Below, piece by piece: positions 7,781-17,086 of a DNA stretch of 64,000 nt. The position numbers and the translations under genes are program-made. Position 1 is the first letter of the stretch. Every line of letters starts with the position of its first letter. Under the pieces are notes generated by a model, which was not told where the DNA came from, ran no database searches, and saw only the letters and a program-made list of their open reading frames with translations. Source of the stretch: QHXM01 sp032160165 (GTDB taxonomy: Bacteria > Acidobacteriota > Blastocatellia > Pyrinomonadales > Pyrinomonadaceae); the NCBI GenBank assembly GCA_032160165.1, contig JAVHWA010000089.1, positions 1 to 64,000 of the forward strand. Direction: 5' to 3'.

Positions 7781-8785
7781 TTGAAAGCCGTCCTCCATTT
7801 GATTCTCTGCCTCGGATTTACACTCTGCGGTCAACAGGCTTCGGGTCCGGAGAGTGCGCCCGAAGTGCTCTTCCCCATCGTCGTTAATGGAAGAGGTGGC
7901 TACATCGACAGGAAGGGCACGGTCGTCATAAAGCCGCAGTTCGATCTGGCAATGGAATTCTCCGAGGGGCTGGCTCCGGTCGTTATTGACAAAATGTGGG
8001 GCTACGTAAATACGAAGGGTGAGATCGTAATCAAACCTCAGTTTATAGGGGCAAGTGGCTTCGAGAATGGAATCGCGGCCGTCGGAATCGATGATCAGCG
8101 CGCATACATAGACCGGACCGGCATGGTCATGCTAAAGACGCCATATCGTTCAGGCGGCCTCTTCGTTGAAGGGGTGACTTCCGTGCACCTCGACGACGGC
8201 TGGGGATACATGGACAGGTCTGGCCAGCTCGTCATCCCTTTGCAGTTCGACTGGGCCTATGATTTTCACGAAGGACTGGCGCGCGTCGAGGTAGGGGGCA
8301 AGACTGGTTACATAGACAAATCGGGGAAGCTGATAATCCCCGCTCGATATGATAAGGGGTGGGAGTTTTCCGAGGGGCTAGCTGCCGTGGAGATTCGCGG
8401 CAGGGGAAGCAGCATCATAGATAAGACCGGTCGAACGGTGTTTAAGCCGCGCGCTCGTGTTCAGTACTTTGATCGCTTCTCTGATGGTCTGATCGCTGTT
8501 TTTGTGAACGACAAATTCGGTTTTATGGACAAGGACGGAAAGTTTTCCATCAGACCGCAGTTTGAGGGCGGAGGAAGCTTTCACGAGGGACTAGCTCCGG
8601 TCTACATTAAAGGCAAACAGGGGTTCATAGATAAGACCGGACGTATCGTCATCGCTCCCCGTTTCGATTTCACTTACGGTTTTGCCAACGGACTCGCGCG
8701 AGTGATCGTCAATAACAAAGATGGCGGCTACAAAATCGGCTATGTAGACAAAAACGGAAATCTTGTTTGGAAACCGACATTCTAA
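7781..8785 (+). CDS. Exported WG-repeat protein
   Basis: A 334-residue protein made of about eight copies of the WG (KWG) repeat, each reading roughly GYIDRKG-x-IVIKPQFD-x-A-x-xF-x-EGLAPV. The N-terminal 20 residues form a hydrophobic signal sequence; a Cys at residue 17 exists but the lipobox is poor, so lipoprotein status is uncertain. The start is TTG 7781, with TGAGG about 9 nt upstream. WG repeats are a widespread, probably protein-binding beta-rich module without assigned catalytic function. It is convergent with the methyltransferase gene, whose stop is 59 nt away. Confidence 0.88.
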   Translation: MKAVLHLILCLGFTLCGQQASGPESAPEVLFPIVVNGRGGYIDRKGTVVIKPQFDLAMEFSEGLAPVVIDKMWGYVNTKGEIVIKPQFIGASGFENGIAAVGIDDQRAYIDRTGMVMLKTPYRSGGLFVEGVTSVHLDDGWGYMDRSGQLVIPLQFDWAYDFHEGLARVEVGGKTGYIDKSGKLIIPARYDKGWEFSEGLAAVEIRGRGSSIIDKTGRTVFKPRARVQYFDRFSDGLIAVFVNDKFGFMDKDGKFSIRPQFEGGGSFHEGLAPVYIKGKQGFIDKTGRIVIAPRFDFTYGFANGLARVIVNNKDGGYKIGYVDKNGNLVWKPTF

Positions 8786-8844
8786 CGCGCCACTCCAAGT
8801 CTCACTTGCGGCTTCAGGCATCGCCCCGATTCTATTCCGTGACT

Positions 8845-10011
8845 TTATTCCATAACTCTCGCGACAAGACATTTCAAGTAATAAGTCTCGGGCATTCCGA
8901 ATAGAACCGGATGATCGCTCGCCTGCATTCTCTTCTCTACTAGCTGCACGCGACGGTGCGCGTCTCTGGCAGCGTCGCCCACGATCTCAAGAAACATCGC
9001 CTCCGACATGTGATAGGAACAGGTGCAGGTGATGAGCAGTCCACCTTGGTTGAGGAGCTTTAGCGCGCGCAGGTTGATCTCTTTGTAACCTCTGGCGGCA
9101 GGTTTGACGCTCGCTCGATTCTTGGCGAACGCGGGCGGGTCAAGCACGATGGTATCGAAGCGCTCGCCCGCCGACTCCATCTCGCGCAGGGCATCGAAGA
9201 CATTTGCCTCGACAAACTCGACATTGCGAGCGTCGTTCAGCTCCGCATTTCGTCGCCCGGCTTCGATCGCGTCAGGAGAGATATCCAACGCGCGAACGCT
9301 GTCGCAGGTCTTCGCCAGATGAAGCGCGAAGCCGCCATTGAAGGTGAAGCAGTCAAGCGCGCGTCCCTTCCCCAAACGCTGTGCAGCAAGCTGATTCTCG
9401 CTCTGATCCAGAAATGATCCTGTCTTCTGACCGCCAAGAGGTTGAACCAGAAAACGCACGCCGTGTTGAGTGACTTCGAGTCGCTCCGGCGGCTGACCGT
9501 AAAGCACGCCGACGCGCATCTCCAGTCCTTCCAGCTCACGGACGCGTACGTCGTTGCGCTCGACGATTGCGCGAGGCTGGAACTCCTCTACCAGCAGCTC
9601 CACCAGCATTTCCTTTGATTGCTCTGTGCCCTGGGAGAGCGTTTGCATAACAAGTACGTCGTCGTAAACGTCGACGATTAGCGAAGGCAACAAATCGCCT
9701 TCGGAATAGACCAGGCGATAAGCGTTCGCGCTACGCCTGATTACCGCACGTCTGCGCGCCGCCGCCTGCAGGCGCGACCGCCACCAGTCCTTGTCGATGA
9801 CTTCGTCACCTGGAGTTAGCAGTCGCAGGGAAATCTCCGAGCGATCACTGAAGAAGGCCTGGCCGAGATGTCGATCGCGCTCGTCCCTCAGCGTCACAAT
9901 CGAACCGCCCTCGACATCGTGGGCATTGACTACATCGCTTCGATAAATCCAGAGATGCCCGGCGCGCAATCGCTTCGCTCCGCGGAGCGTGATAATGACG
10001 GTTTGTTGCAT
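8845..10011 (-). CDS. Class I rRNA methyltransferase, RlmI-like (23S rRNA m5C)
   Basis: Predicted SAM-dependent cytosine-5 methyltransferase of the RlmI/COG1092 family, which acts on 23S rRNA. The 388-residue product has an N-terminal PUA domain (RGAKRLRAGHLWIYRSDV), the family linker FLDQSENQ, motif I as ALDCFTFNGGFALHLA, motif II RALDISPDAIE, motif IV VLDPPAFAKN (~290) and CTCSYHMS with the motif VI cysteine. Length matches the family (about 390-400). The gene stands alone between the WG protein and the repeat/pseudogene region. The exact target base is inferred from the family. Confidence 0.92.
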   Translation of the reverse strand: MQQTVIITLRGAKRLRAGHLWIYRSDVVNAHDVEGGSIVTLRDERDRHLGQAFFSDRSEISLRLLTPGDEVIDKDWWRSRLQAAARRRAVIRRSANAYRLVYSEGDLLPSLIVDVYDDVLVMQTLSQGTEQSKEMLVELLVEEFQPRAIVERNDVRVRELEGLEMRVGVLYGQPPERLEVTQHGVRFLVQPLGGQKTGSFLDQSENQLAAQRLGKGRALDCFTFNGGFALHLAKTCDSVRALDISPDAIEAGRRNAELNDARNVEFVEANVFDALREMESAGERFDTIVLDPPAFAKNRASVKPAARGYKEINLRALKLLNQGGLLITCTCSYHMSEAMFLEIVGDAARDAHRRVQLVEKRMQASDHPVLFGMPETYYLKCLVARVME

Positions 10012-10108
10012 CGGGGTATTATAGCGGATAGTGGGCGGTGGTCAGTGGTCAGTGGGGAGTGGGAGGCGGATAGAACGTTGATGGACATTGAACGCTTGTT
10101 GCGTGGGC

Positions 10109-10556
10109 TTACTTGCAATCGTTGCTCGTACCCTGCGCGAGTTTCGTCAGCCTGACGTTCCCATCGAAAGTATTAAGTGAGATCAGCCCCTGCCCGTTTC
10201 CGAAATGACCGATGATGCGTCGATTCACGTTTTCTTGGTGCTGAGAGGCCTGATTAATCTTAGCTGGAACTCATTCTCGATCACGCCGCGATACGAAGAA
10301 AGCGTGGCGGTAAACCGCTCGGTTTGTCTCGAATCGCCATTTCAACTGAACCGGAGATCGACTTCAGGTGATAGCGCGCCTCTGGGCTGATTGGTCCGGA
10401 GAACATTAGGCTGCTGTTCGAAGTATTGGCGTCGACATCACCGTGGATATTGTTGAATGTTATTGAGCCATTGGTGCTATCGACATTGACTCGCCCGCGC
10501 GAGCACTCAACAACAACATCGCCACTGGTCGGCGAGGGTGCTCGCTCTGGTCTCGG
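10109..10556 (-). pseudogene. DUF4097 (adhesin-like beta-repeat) protein, frameshifted remnant
   Basis: Reading the minus strand, three successive frames give consecutive pieces of one DUF4097-type protein. The first (about 10556-10345) contains SPTSGDVVVECSRGRVNVD and SGSVEMAIRDKPSG; the second contains FTATLSSYRGVIENEFQL; the third contains IIGHFGNGQGLISLNTFDG and VRLTKLAQGT, ending at a TAA at 10109-10111. The pieces fit the usual order of the family (glycine-punctuated beta strands ending in an LNTxxGxVxL motif), so at least two single-base indels have occurred. The N-terminal half and signal peptide are absent; the remnant begins just downstream of the TonB-gene terminator. Confidence 0.75.
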
Positions 10557-10571
10557 AGATGACGAAATCGA

Positions 10572-10615
10572 AAACGGGCGAGGCCACTCCGGTCATAGAG
10601 TGGACTCGCCCGTTT
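10572..10615 (-). terminator. Intrinsic terminator of the TonB-dependent receptor gene
   Basis: Arms 10598-10615 and 10572-10589 pair over 18 bp with one mismatch around an 8-nt loop; on the minus strand the stem ends in TTTT. It begins about 30 nt after the receptor stop codon at 10647, which is the expected distance. Confidence 0.8.
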
Positions 10616-10646
10616 AAAAGCGAACGCTAAGACTGCGATGCGTGCT

Positions 10647-13600
10647 TTAGAAGTTTAAGCGTATCCCTGCAGAAATGCGCCGGTTAGCCGACGCGGCGTT
10701 TCCGCCCCCGTCACCAAAACCTCCGAGCGTTGAAAGCGACTGCCCGAAGAGCGGCGAATTGAGATTGCCTACCGGATTGCCGAGGTTCGTGCGGTTGAAT
10801 AGGTTATTGATGTTAACCGAGAAGGTCAGGTTGTAACGCTTCTCGGCGCCGGCGCCTCCCGGCCCGGCAGCACCGCCGCCCGGACGTGGACCTCCGCCAC
10901 CCTGTGCGCCTCCGCCACCGCGCGGCGCGCCGGCAACTAGCCCGCCTCCACCTGCGCCGCCCCGGGGCGCTGCCGCTGTAGCCGCGGCAGGTTTCGCCCC
11001 AGGCATGTCACCAAAACCAAACGTTCGGCTGATGCCCAGATTGACCGCGAAGAAGCCCGGGCCTACTCCGTAGTTGCGCGGAATGATGGGAGTGCCAGGC
11101 GCAGGGTTGATATCAAAATCGCCATAGGCCGTTTGTCTCAGGTTCGCAGGCAACGTCGACGAGCTGGCAAATGCCGGACGCTCTCTAAAGATTCTGTCGC
11201 CGTTGGTATCGGCTCCCGTCGTGATGTTGAAGTAATTGCCCGTCCTGGCAATGATGAACGGGTTCAAAGAGAGTTTCAGTTTCGGCACGGCGAGCGTGCC
11301 TCCCAGAAAGAAGTTATGGCGCGGGATGAAAGCGAAGGGCCCTTTGTCTGCGTTGATGTCGTAGCTATTCGCGGGGAAGCATCCACTCCCCCCAAAGACG
11401 CAATCCGTGTTGCCTTCGGTCTTGGCGGTAAAGTAATTGGCGAAGAGGGTCAGCCCACGGCTGAGCTGAGTTCTGACACCCAGGATGAACTGCGTCATAT
11501 TGAAATAGCCGCCCGATTCCCACTGAAAGACGTTGCCGACTGTCGGATCCGGTCGCACCGTAGGATTCCCAGGAAGCGGCGCATTAATGTCCCGAAACAC
11601 CAAATTGTGTCTCTGGCGGATGGAGACAAGCAGCCCGAATACGGTTAAGTTACCCGGCAACTGCCGCTCGACGTTGAGAGCAGCGATCATCGTTGAGGGA
11701 GATTGCAAGTCATTCGCGACGCGGTTGATGACCTGCGGTTGAGCAGCGAGCGTCGCAGTTGTGGGCACATTCGCGACCGTACCATCAAACCCGAAGACCG
11801 CACTGCCCAGAATCGTCGGGTCAATGACGTTGAAACGCTGCTGGTTGACGCCGTTGAAGCGGTTCGCCGAGAGCGTGTTGCCTTCGCTAAAACGCTCATA
11901 GAAGTAACCGAAGCCGGCACGGACGACGAACTTCGGTTGCCCCGAGCCGAACTGGCCGATAGTCCCGGTAGAACTCCCGCCGGGCGCCCAGGCAAAGAAG
12001 ATGCGTGGCGCGAAGTTGAACTTGCTGTCAATGTTGGTTTGCTTCTCGTAGCGCAGACCGAGGGTCATGGTCAGGTTCGGGCGCAGGCGCCACTCGTCCT
12101 GGAAGAACCCGCCAAAATCTACCTGACTGACATCGGCCTCCGGGTTTCCGCCCGATAGGGTGAACTGGGTCGGGCCTCCACCGCGCGCAGTAATCTGCGC
12201 TGGCGTGAATCCCTGCTGCCGGAGAAACACTGTGCGGCGAAAACGCTCAAGACTTGTGATGTTAGCCAGAACGGTCTGACCGTTTGCTACGACGGGGTTG
12301 TTGGCCGCGTCCAATTGTGGTGCGAGTCCGCCGGCGAAGGTGAACGTCCCGCCGAAGTTATTTCGGGACACGTCCGTGATGTTCACGCCGCGCAGCCGCA
12401 CGCCGAATCTGAAGGTGTGATTCTGATACCACGTTGCGGTCATGTAGTTTTGCAGTTCCCAGCGACGAGCTCGGCTAAACGAGAGGCCAACTTGCGAACC
12501 ACCGGTCGTGAACGCTTCAAGTACTTGGACGGTAGGAACTGTGTTGTTGCCATTCTGCTCGTTCTTGTTGTCGACGAACTGGAACCGCGTCTCGTTAATC
12601 GTCTTCGGATTGAGCACGGCCGTCTCTGTAATCTGGAAAGTGTGTTGGGTGTTCGTCGTCTCGTATCCACGCGACGGAAGACTGAAGCCGCTGACGCCCA
12701 CATTTCCAACTCTCGAGTGCGAGTAGGTGTAGCGCGCGACAATCGTGTTGTTCTGGTTGATGGCGTAATCGAAACGCGGGCTGAACGTGATAAAGCGCCG
12801 CGGCTGCAGAATCGTCTGATTGAAACTTACTGGGTTCAGGGCCGCGTTGAGCACGAGCGCGTTGATGACATCGTTGTCGTCAACCTCACGTCGCTGAAAA
12901 TCGAGGAAGAAGGATGACTTCTTGGCTGAGACCGGACCGCTCAACGTAAACCCGTAAAGCCGCGACTGAAAACTATCACGCGTGGGTGCAAACGGATTGC
13001 GAGCGTTCATGCTCTCGTCGTTGAAATTGAAGTTCGCGCTGCCGCGCCAACGGTCATAGCCGGGGCGCGTGAGAATGTCTATGCGACCAAAGCCGGGCTG
13101 ATCATTCTCGGCGTTCAAGGGGTTCTGGCTGACGCGGACTTCGCGTATGGCTTCTTTCGGAGGGAGGCGTCCGCCGGTGAAGCCGTCGATGTAGATTTGT
13201 CCACCGTTAGGCCCGACCGAGGGGCCAGCCAAAGCAGACAAGGCTGCGGCCAAATCATCCGGATCGTCCGGCAGCGCATCGAGGTCTTTGCCTCTAAGCA
13301 CAATGGCGTTGGCATTGCTTTCCGATTCGGTGCTGACACCTCTGGTATCACTAGAGACGGTGACCTTTTGCTCTTCAATCGTCACGCTCAGCTTGATGTC
13401 GAGTGGCTCGCGTCGCCCGGCCGCGATGTGAACGTCGGCAGTCTCAGATAGCGCGAAGCCGGAAGCGACCACTCGCACGGTGTAGGTTCCGGGTGCCAGG
13501 CCGTTCACAACGTACATTCCCTGTTCGTTTGTGATAGCGGTTTTTTCAGCGCCGCTCGCGTTGACGACTGATACGGTTGCGCCAACGACCAAGCCACCGA

Positions 13601-13724
13601 ATTCATCGGTCACCTGACCGCGCAAAGTTATTCCGGCTTGTTGCGCAAAGCTGGCAACGGCACATAAGGCGACGAGAAGTGCCAGGCCCACAATGTTCTT
13701 GATTCTTTTATTGATCTGATTCAT
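10647..13724 (-). CDS. TonB-dependent receptor, Oar-like, with carboxypeptidase-regulatory domain
   Basis: Outer-membrane beta-barrel receptor of the large Acidobacteriota 'Oar/CarboxypepD_reg' group. The 1025-residue product has a signal peptide (to about residue 27, ASFAQ), a CarboxypepD regulatory Ig-like domain (~32-112, with RGQVTDEFGGLVVGATV), a plug containing LPDDPDDLAAALSALAG and GGQIYIDGFTGGRLPPKEAIREV, and a long barrel ending in Phe (ISAGIRLNF) as outer-membrane proteins do. A Gly/Ala/Pro-rich loop (~915-970) lies near the C-terminus. No TonB box is obvious. The substrate is unknown; in this group polymers and peptides are suspected. The DUF5666-like gene upstream on the same strand is 85 nt away, so they are probably cotranscribed. 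Confidence 0.93.
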   Translation of the reverse strand: MNQINKRIKNIVGLALLVALCAVASFAQQAGITLRGQVTDEFGGLVVGATVSVVNASGAEKTAITNEQGMYVVNGLAPGTYTVRVVASGFALSETADVHIAAGRREPLDIKLSVTIEEQKVTVSSDTRGVSTESESNANAIVLRGKDLDALPDDPDDLAAALSALAGPSVGPNGGQIYIDGFTGGRLPPKEAIREVRVSQNPLNAENDQPGFGRIDILTRPGYDRWRGSANFNFNDESMNARNPFAPTRDSFQSRLYGFTLSGPVSAKKSSFFLDFQRREVDDNDVINALVLNAALNPVSFNQTILQPRRFITFSPRFDYAINQNNTIVARYTYSHSRVGNVGVSGFSLPSRGYETTNTQHTFQITETAVLNPKTINETRFQFVDNKNEQNGNNTVPTVQVLEAFTTGGSQVGLSFSRARRWELQNYMTATWYQNHTFRFGVRLRGVNITDVSRNNFGGTFTFAGGLAPQLDAANNPVVANGQTVLANITSLERFRRTVFLRQQGFTPAQITARGGGPTQFTLSGGNPEADVSQVDFGGFFQDEWRLRPNLTMTLGLRYEKQTNIDSKFNFAPRIFFAWAPGGSSTGTIGQFGSGQPKFVVRAGFGYFYERFSEGNTLSANRFNGVNQQRFNVIDPTILGSAVFGFDGTVANVPTTATLAAQPQVINRVANDLQSPSTMIAALNVERQLPGNLTVFGLLVSIRQRHNLVFRDINAPLPGNPTVRPDPTVGNVFQWESGGYFNMTQFILGVRTQLSRGLTLFANYFTAKTEGNTDCVFGGSGCFPANSYDINADKGPFAFIPRHNFFLGGTLAVPKLKLSLNPFIIARTGNYFNITTGADTNGDRIFRERPAFASSSTLPANLRQTAYGDFDINPAPGTPIIPRNYGVGPGFFAVNLGISRTFGFGDMPGAKPAAATAAAPRGGAGGGGLVAGAPRGGGGAQGGGGPRPGGGAAGPGGAGAEKRYNLTFSVNINNLFNRTNLGNPVGNLNSPLFGQSLSTLGGFGDGGGNAASANRRISAGIRLNF

Positions 13725-13809
13725 GACTATGACCTTTACGAATTGCAGTTGAAGGTCGCGATGTTCCGCACTTCCAACTCAAAAATTATTCCAGTGGAGC
13801 GGCAGCCGT

Positions 13810-15024
13810 TCACGGCCCGCCGATACCCAAATTGATCGTTCCAAGATTGGGCGGACGATTGACGGGTCCACCTTGTCTGGCCTGAAGCATCGCGAATATT
13901 GGTTCAACTCCGGCGACGAGCGTGATGGCTGTGACTCTCGTAGGATCCGCCCCTGCTGTGCTGAGCAACAGAACCATTCCGCCTGGCTTCAATTCTGCCA
14001 GCGTGGTAGCAGGAAGATTGTCAATCATTCGCTGTATGTCGAATCCGCCGGCTGCGCCCGGAGGACCACCTGCGCCCGCAGGACCACCTGCAGTCGGAGG
14101 GCCACCGGCTTTGGCCGGAGTTCCGGCAGGTCCGCCAGCAGCGGCGGGAGGACGGCCGCCGGCAGGTGGTGCTCCGCCTGCTCCAGCCGGTCCACCCGCG
14201 GCCATCATTTGCATAAACTCCGGCGGGACATTCTTAAGCGTCGAATCTTTGCGAACAACCACTGTGAGCGGCTGCTTGGATTGAATGTCAGTAATCTTGA
14301 TCTCGCCGGCTGCGGCGTCAACCGAAGCGATCGCACCGCCGATTGTTCGGAACGAGCCCGTCACAATCTCTTCGGGAGTGAAGCGGGTGCCGTCGGTACT
14401 CTTGTCGCCTTTGGCGCGAAGCTGGTCGCCGACTTTGAGCTCATCGAACGAGCTCTTCTTGGCCTCGCTGAACTTAATCGAATCGGGCGCGTAGCGTCGC
14501 ATCTTTACTTTGTCGGTGATCGGAATGATAACTGCTTTGGGACCTTCGGCCGTCTTCGTTGATACCGTGATCTCCTTCGTCTGCGGGTTCAAAGATTCAA
14601 CCAGTCCCGAGAGTCCGCGCGACCGCCACTCGGCCCGCTCCTTCTCCTGTTTCTTCGCAATGTCGGACTGACTGACGACGATGATCTGTTGAGCGGGCAC
14701 CGATTTTTTGTCCGCGGCAACATAGCCTCGTGCATAAACGCCGTCGCCCACAGTGACGTCTGTGAACGCGATTTTGATGGCTTTCGAGCGATCGGTCTCG
14801 CCGACGGGCATGCGCTCGTAAGAAGTTTTCTCGCTCAGCTTGACGCTAACAACTGATCCCGCATCCGTTTTGACGGTCATTTGTCCCGCGGGAGCATTGA
14901 TCTCGGTGATCTTTCCGAAAACTCGTGTTGCGGTGATAGCAGGGTCACTGTCTTGCGCAGAAGCGGTCGCACCTGTTAAGAGCGTGAACACAGCAAGCGC
15001 AAGAACTCCAAAAGCCTTTTTCAT
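13810..15024 (-). CDS. Exported DUF5666-like protein with collagen-like Gly/Pro/Ala stretch
   Basis: A 404-residue secreted protein of unknown function. After a signal peptide (cleavage near ATASAQ) come three small beta-barrel-like repeats resembling DUF5666: one with TRVFGKITEINAPAGQMTVKT, one with LSGLVESLNPQTKEITV and one with IGGAIASVDAAAGEIKI; each is followed by a K-x-GDGV/GDQL segment. Residues ~270-330 are low-complexity Gly/Pro/Ala, similar in style to the Gly-rich loop of the neighbouring receptor. ATG 15024 follows GAGGGAAG by 6 nt. A periplasmic or surface partner of the receptor is a guess based only on proximity. Confidence 0.75.
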   Translation of the reverse strand: MKKAFGVLALAVFTLLTGATASAQDSDPAITATRVFGKITEINAPAGQMTVKTDAGSVVSVKLSEKTSYERMPVGETDRSKAIKIAFTDVTVGDGVYARGYVAADKKSVPAQQIIVVSQSDIAKKQEKERAEWRSRGLSGLVESLNPQTKEITVSTKTAEGPKAVIIPITDKVKMRRYAPDSIKFSEAKKSSFDELKVGDQLRAKGDKSTDGTRFTPEEIVTGSFRTIGGAIASVDAAAGEIKITDIQSKQPLTVVVRKDSTLKNVPPEFMQMMAAGGPAGAGGAPPAGGRPPAAAGGPAGTPAKAGGPPTAGGPAGAGGPPGAAGGFDIQRMIDNLPATTLAELKPGGMVLLLSTAGADPTRVTAITLVAGVEPIFAMLQARQGGPVNRPPNLGTINLGIGGP

Positions 15025-15436
15025 CAACTTCCCTCGCTTCGATATAAGGAAAACACTGCGCTATTGCAGCATGTGACTGATATTTCGGTGGTACTGCCTG
15101 GTCGCCATCTATAATAACGAGCGACTAGCTGCTTTATTACGCGCGGACTGCGTCCAATGTTCAGTTTTTATGCCTTTATGGGGCGCTTTTCGCAGAGAAG
15201 ACGCCTGCTCGCGTGAAAAGCACCATTGAGCTAGATTAAGCGCGAGGAGGCTGAAAGTTCCAAAACCTTAATATACTGCCCAAGCATCGCTGAGACATCC
15301 GATGCTTGACGACGGCATATCGGGGCCATTTCGATCAGAATGCCTCAGCATTACTATAGACGCATCAGCGAGTCCATTGGTTACGGGTATGTGGAGAGTT
15401 TGCAGCGAAAGGGTGCGCAAGCGGTGTTCTAACTAG
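15025..15436. other. 412-nt intergenic region, no gene seen
   Basis: Upstream region of the DUF5666-like/TonB unit and downstream region of the ECF operon. It has only short frames. A 6-bp hairpin GCATCG/CGATGC with a 10-nt loop occurs near 15284-15306, perhaps a weak transcription end for the operon to the right. No clear promoter was identified. Confidence 0.4.
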
Positions 15437-16450
15437 TCAGGTGCGTCTCCATCCGACGCGATACCGGGCCGTGAGCGCGAGGCCCAGGCTTGCTACGAGC
15501 AGTCCAGCGCCGACGAACGGCCAAACATATGGGAGAGAAAGGAGAATCGCCCAGGCAATCGTTCCCGCGAGAAGCGCTACAGACTCTGAACGCAGTCTAT
15601 CGCCAAAAAACCTGCGTTGAAGCCATTGGCCAGTGGCTGCCTGAATGGCCACCCGTCCGAACAGATATGCGAGCATCAATAAGATCAGCGCGGTCAGGCC
15701 AACGAGCGCCGCAAAGACCGTCGGCAGGACGCTCAAACCTGCAATCACCCCAAAGGTCATCACTATCGAACCGACGAACCCGATCAGGCCTACTCGGACA
15801 TTAGTTAACTGTAATCGCATAACGGCACGACTGACTGCGCCCGGAGTTACCGCCGTCAACATCAACGATGCGATGAACCAGAACAGGGTCCCCATCACCC
15901 GACTGCCCACATATGCAACCGTCCACTGAGGTGTCAGCAGGCTGGCGGGATTGCGCATGATATTGCGCAGCTCAGGTTCGAAGCCCGTGAACATTACAGT
16001 GGTGCTGGCCGGGTTTCGTCCCTGTCCACTGGTATCGCGATGATATGAACCGCCTATCACAATAACGTCGCCTCCAATTTGCGAGGCGTTGCGTTGAATA
16101 ACCGAGCCACCGATCGTTGCCACATCGCCTTCAACGATGCCCTCGACGATGACGTCGCCGCCGAACGCCATGACGCCGCGTTTGACGGTCCCTCGAACCA
16201 GTATTGATTGTCCCCAGCCGAATACATCAGACTCGCTAACGCCGTTAACGATTAGAGGCATTGTGGTATCGGGAAGCGTTTCGGCAGGGCTTTGCGCATT
16301 GATGGCGAGGGCCATCACCAATAGCGCAAAGATCGTCGCGACCACACGTGACGCGGCGCGCACGACGTTTAAATCCGGAACCGCCTGAAGCGAGACTTGA
16401 TTCACAACAGTAAGCAAGGGGCACGTCGGGCCGCCGGACGTGGGGTTCAA
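15437..16450 (-). CDS. Polymer-forming (bactofilin-like) repeat protein with membrane domain
   Basis: The product has a signal or anchor segment (ATIFALLVMALAINAQS, ~35-52), then a short beta-helical part (~60-135) built of GDV-x-x-x-GG-type repeats (GTVKRGVMAFGGDVIVEG, EGDVATIGGSVI, IGGDVIVIGGSY) as in bactofilin-like proteins, then at least four membrane helices in the C-terminal half. The repeat part probably lies outside the cytoplasm. The TTG at 16450 lies one nucleotide after the anti-sigma stop codon, so translation is likely coupled, but the first ~30 residues are not well conserved-looking; a GTG about 28 codons in could be the true start. Third gene of the ECF operon; role unknown, envelope response is plausible. 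Confidence 0.7.
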   Translation of the reverse strand: MNPTSGGPTCPLLTVVNQVSLQAVPDLNVVRAASRVVATIFALLVMALAINAQSPAETLPDTTMPLIVNGVSESDVFGWGQSILVRGTVKRGVMAFGGDVIVEGIVEGDVATIGGSVIQRNASQIGGDVIVIGGSYHRDTSGQGRNPASTTVMFTGFEPELRNIMRNPASLLTPQWTVAYVGSRVMGTLFWFIASLMLTAVTPGAVSRAVMRLQLTNVRVGLIGFVGSIVMTFGVIAGLSVLPTVFAALVGLTALILLMLAYLFGRVAIQAATGQWLQRRFFGDRLRSESVALLAGTIAWAILLSLPYVWPFVGAGLLVASLGLALTARYRVGWRRT

Positions 16451-16451
16451 T

Positions 16452-17042
16452 TCAGAGACTGATCCGCGTTCTGTGATATTCGACGATCAGACGACGCAGC
16501 ATGATTAGCGCTGAGGCGAAGAGCACGATTATTAGAAGACCAAATGGCCACGATTCAAAAAACAGGTGGCTACCAACGCCGCGGGAAAGGACGGCCATAC
16601 CTGCACCTGCGGAGTAGAGTGCATGCCCGAGGAAACTAAAAAGTGCAGCGGCGGATCTCCAAATCAGCCGCGCCGGTGCAAGCACTGATTCACTGGCGGC
16701 CGCTCCGCCAAGCAGCGCCACTGAGAGGATCAGCAGCACGCCGCAAAGGCCGAACGCGCGCCTCCGTTCACGAGGTTCGCGAACACCTCGCAGATCGGAT
16801 TGCGCCCGTGCAGCGACGACTTGCGCAAAGTTTCTCGGCAGCTCAACGCCAGCGCCGGCTATCAGAGCGTTCTCCAACTCTGCCACCAACCTTTGCTGCA
16901 GCCGATATTCAACGGTGCACCTATCGCATGTGACAAGATGGTGTTCGAGGAACGCGATCGAACGCTGATTAAGCTCGCCGTCAAGATAAGCGATGATCTC
17001 TTCTTTATAGCAAGCTGTTCGATCTTTGGTTGAAATACTCAT
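16452..17042 (-). CDS. Anti-sigma factor with zinc-finger (zf-HC2) domain
   Basis: Membrane anti-sigma factor expected to hold the ECF sigma factor encoded just upstream. Residues 1-50 carry the HC2 pattern: CYKEEIIAYLDGEL, then H, and CDRC (His-x3-Cys-x2-Cys type, EHHLVTCDRC). After a basic linker there is a transmembrane helix (~100-118), and a second hydrophobic segment near the C-terminus (~165-185). The chosen start (ATG 17042, MSISTKD) is family-like; ATGs at 17051 and 17063 are possible. The gap to the sigma gene is 44 nt and the downstream gene is coupled. Release mechanism is not indicated: no protease-site motif can be recognised. Confidence 0.85.
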   Translation of the reverse strand: MSISTKDRTACYKEEIIAYLDGELNQRSIAFLEHHLVTCDRCTVEYRLQQRLVAELENALIAGAGVELPRNFAQVVAARAQSDLRGVREPRERRRAFGLCGVLLILSVALLGGAAASESVLAPARLIWRSAAALFSFLGHALYSAGAGMAVLSRGVGSHLFFESWPFGLLIIVLFASALIMLRRLIVEYHRTRISL

Positions 17043-17086
17043 AGTCAACATCCAGGCGAGCAAGCCTTACAATACGCGGTTTCGCA

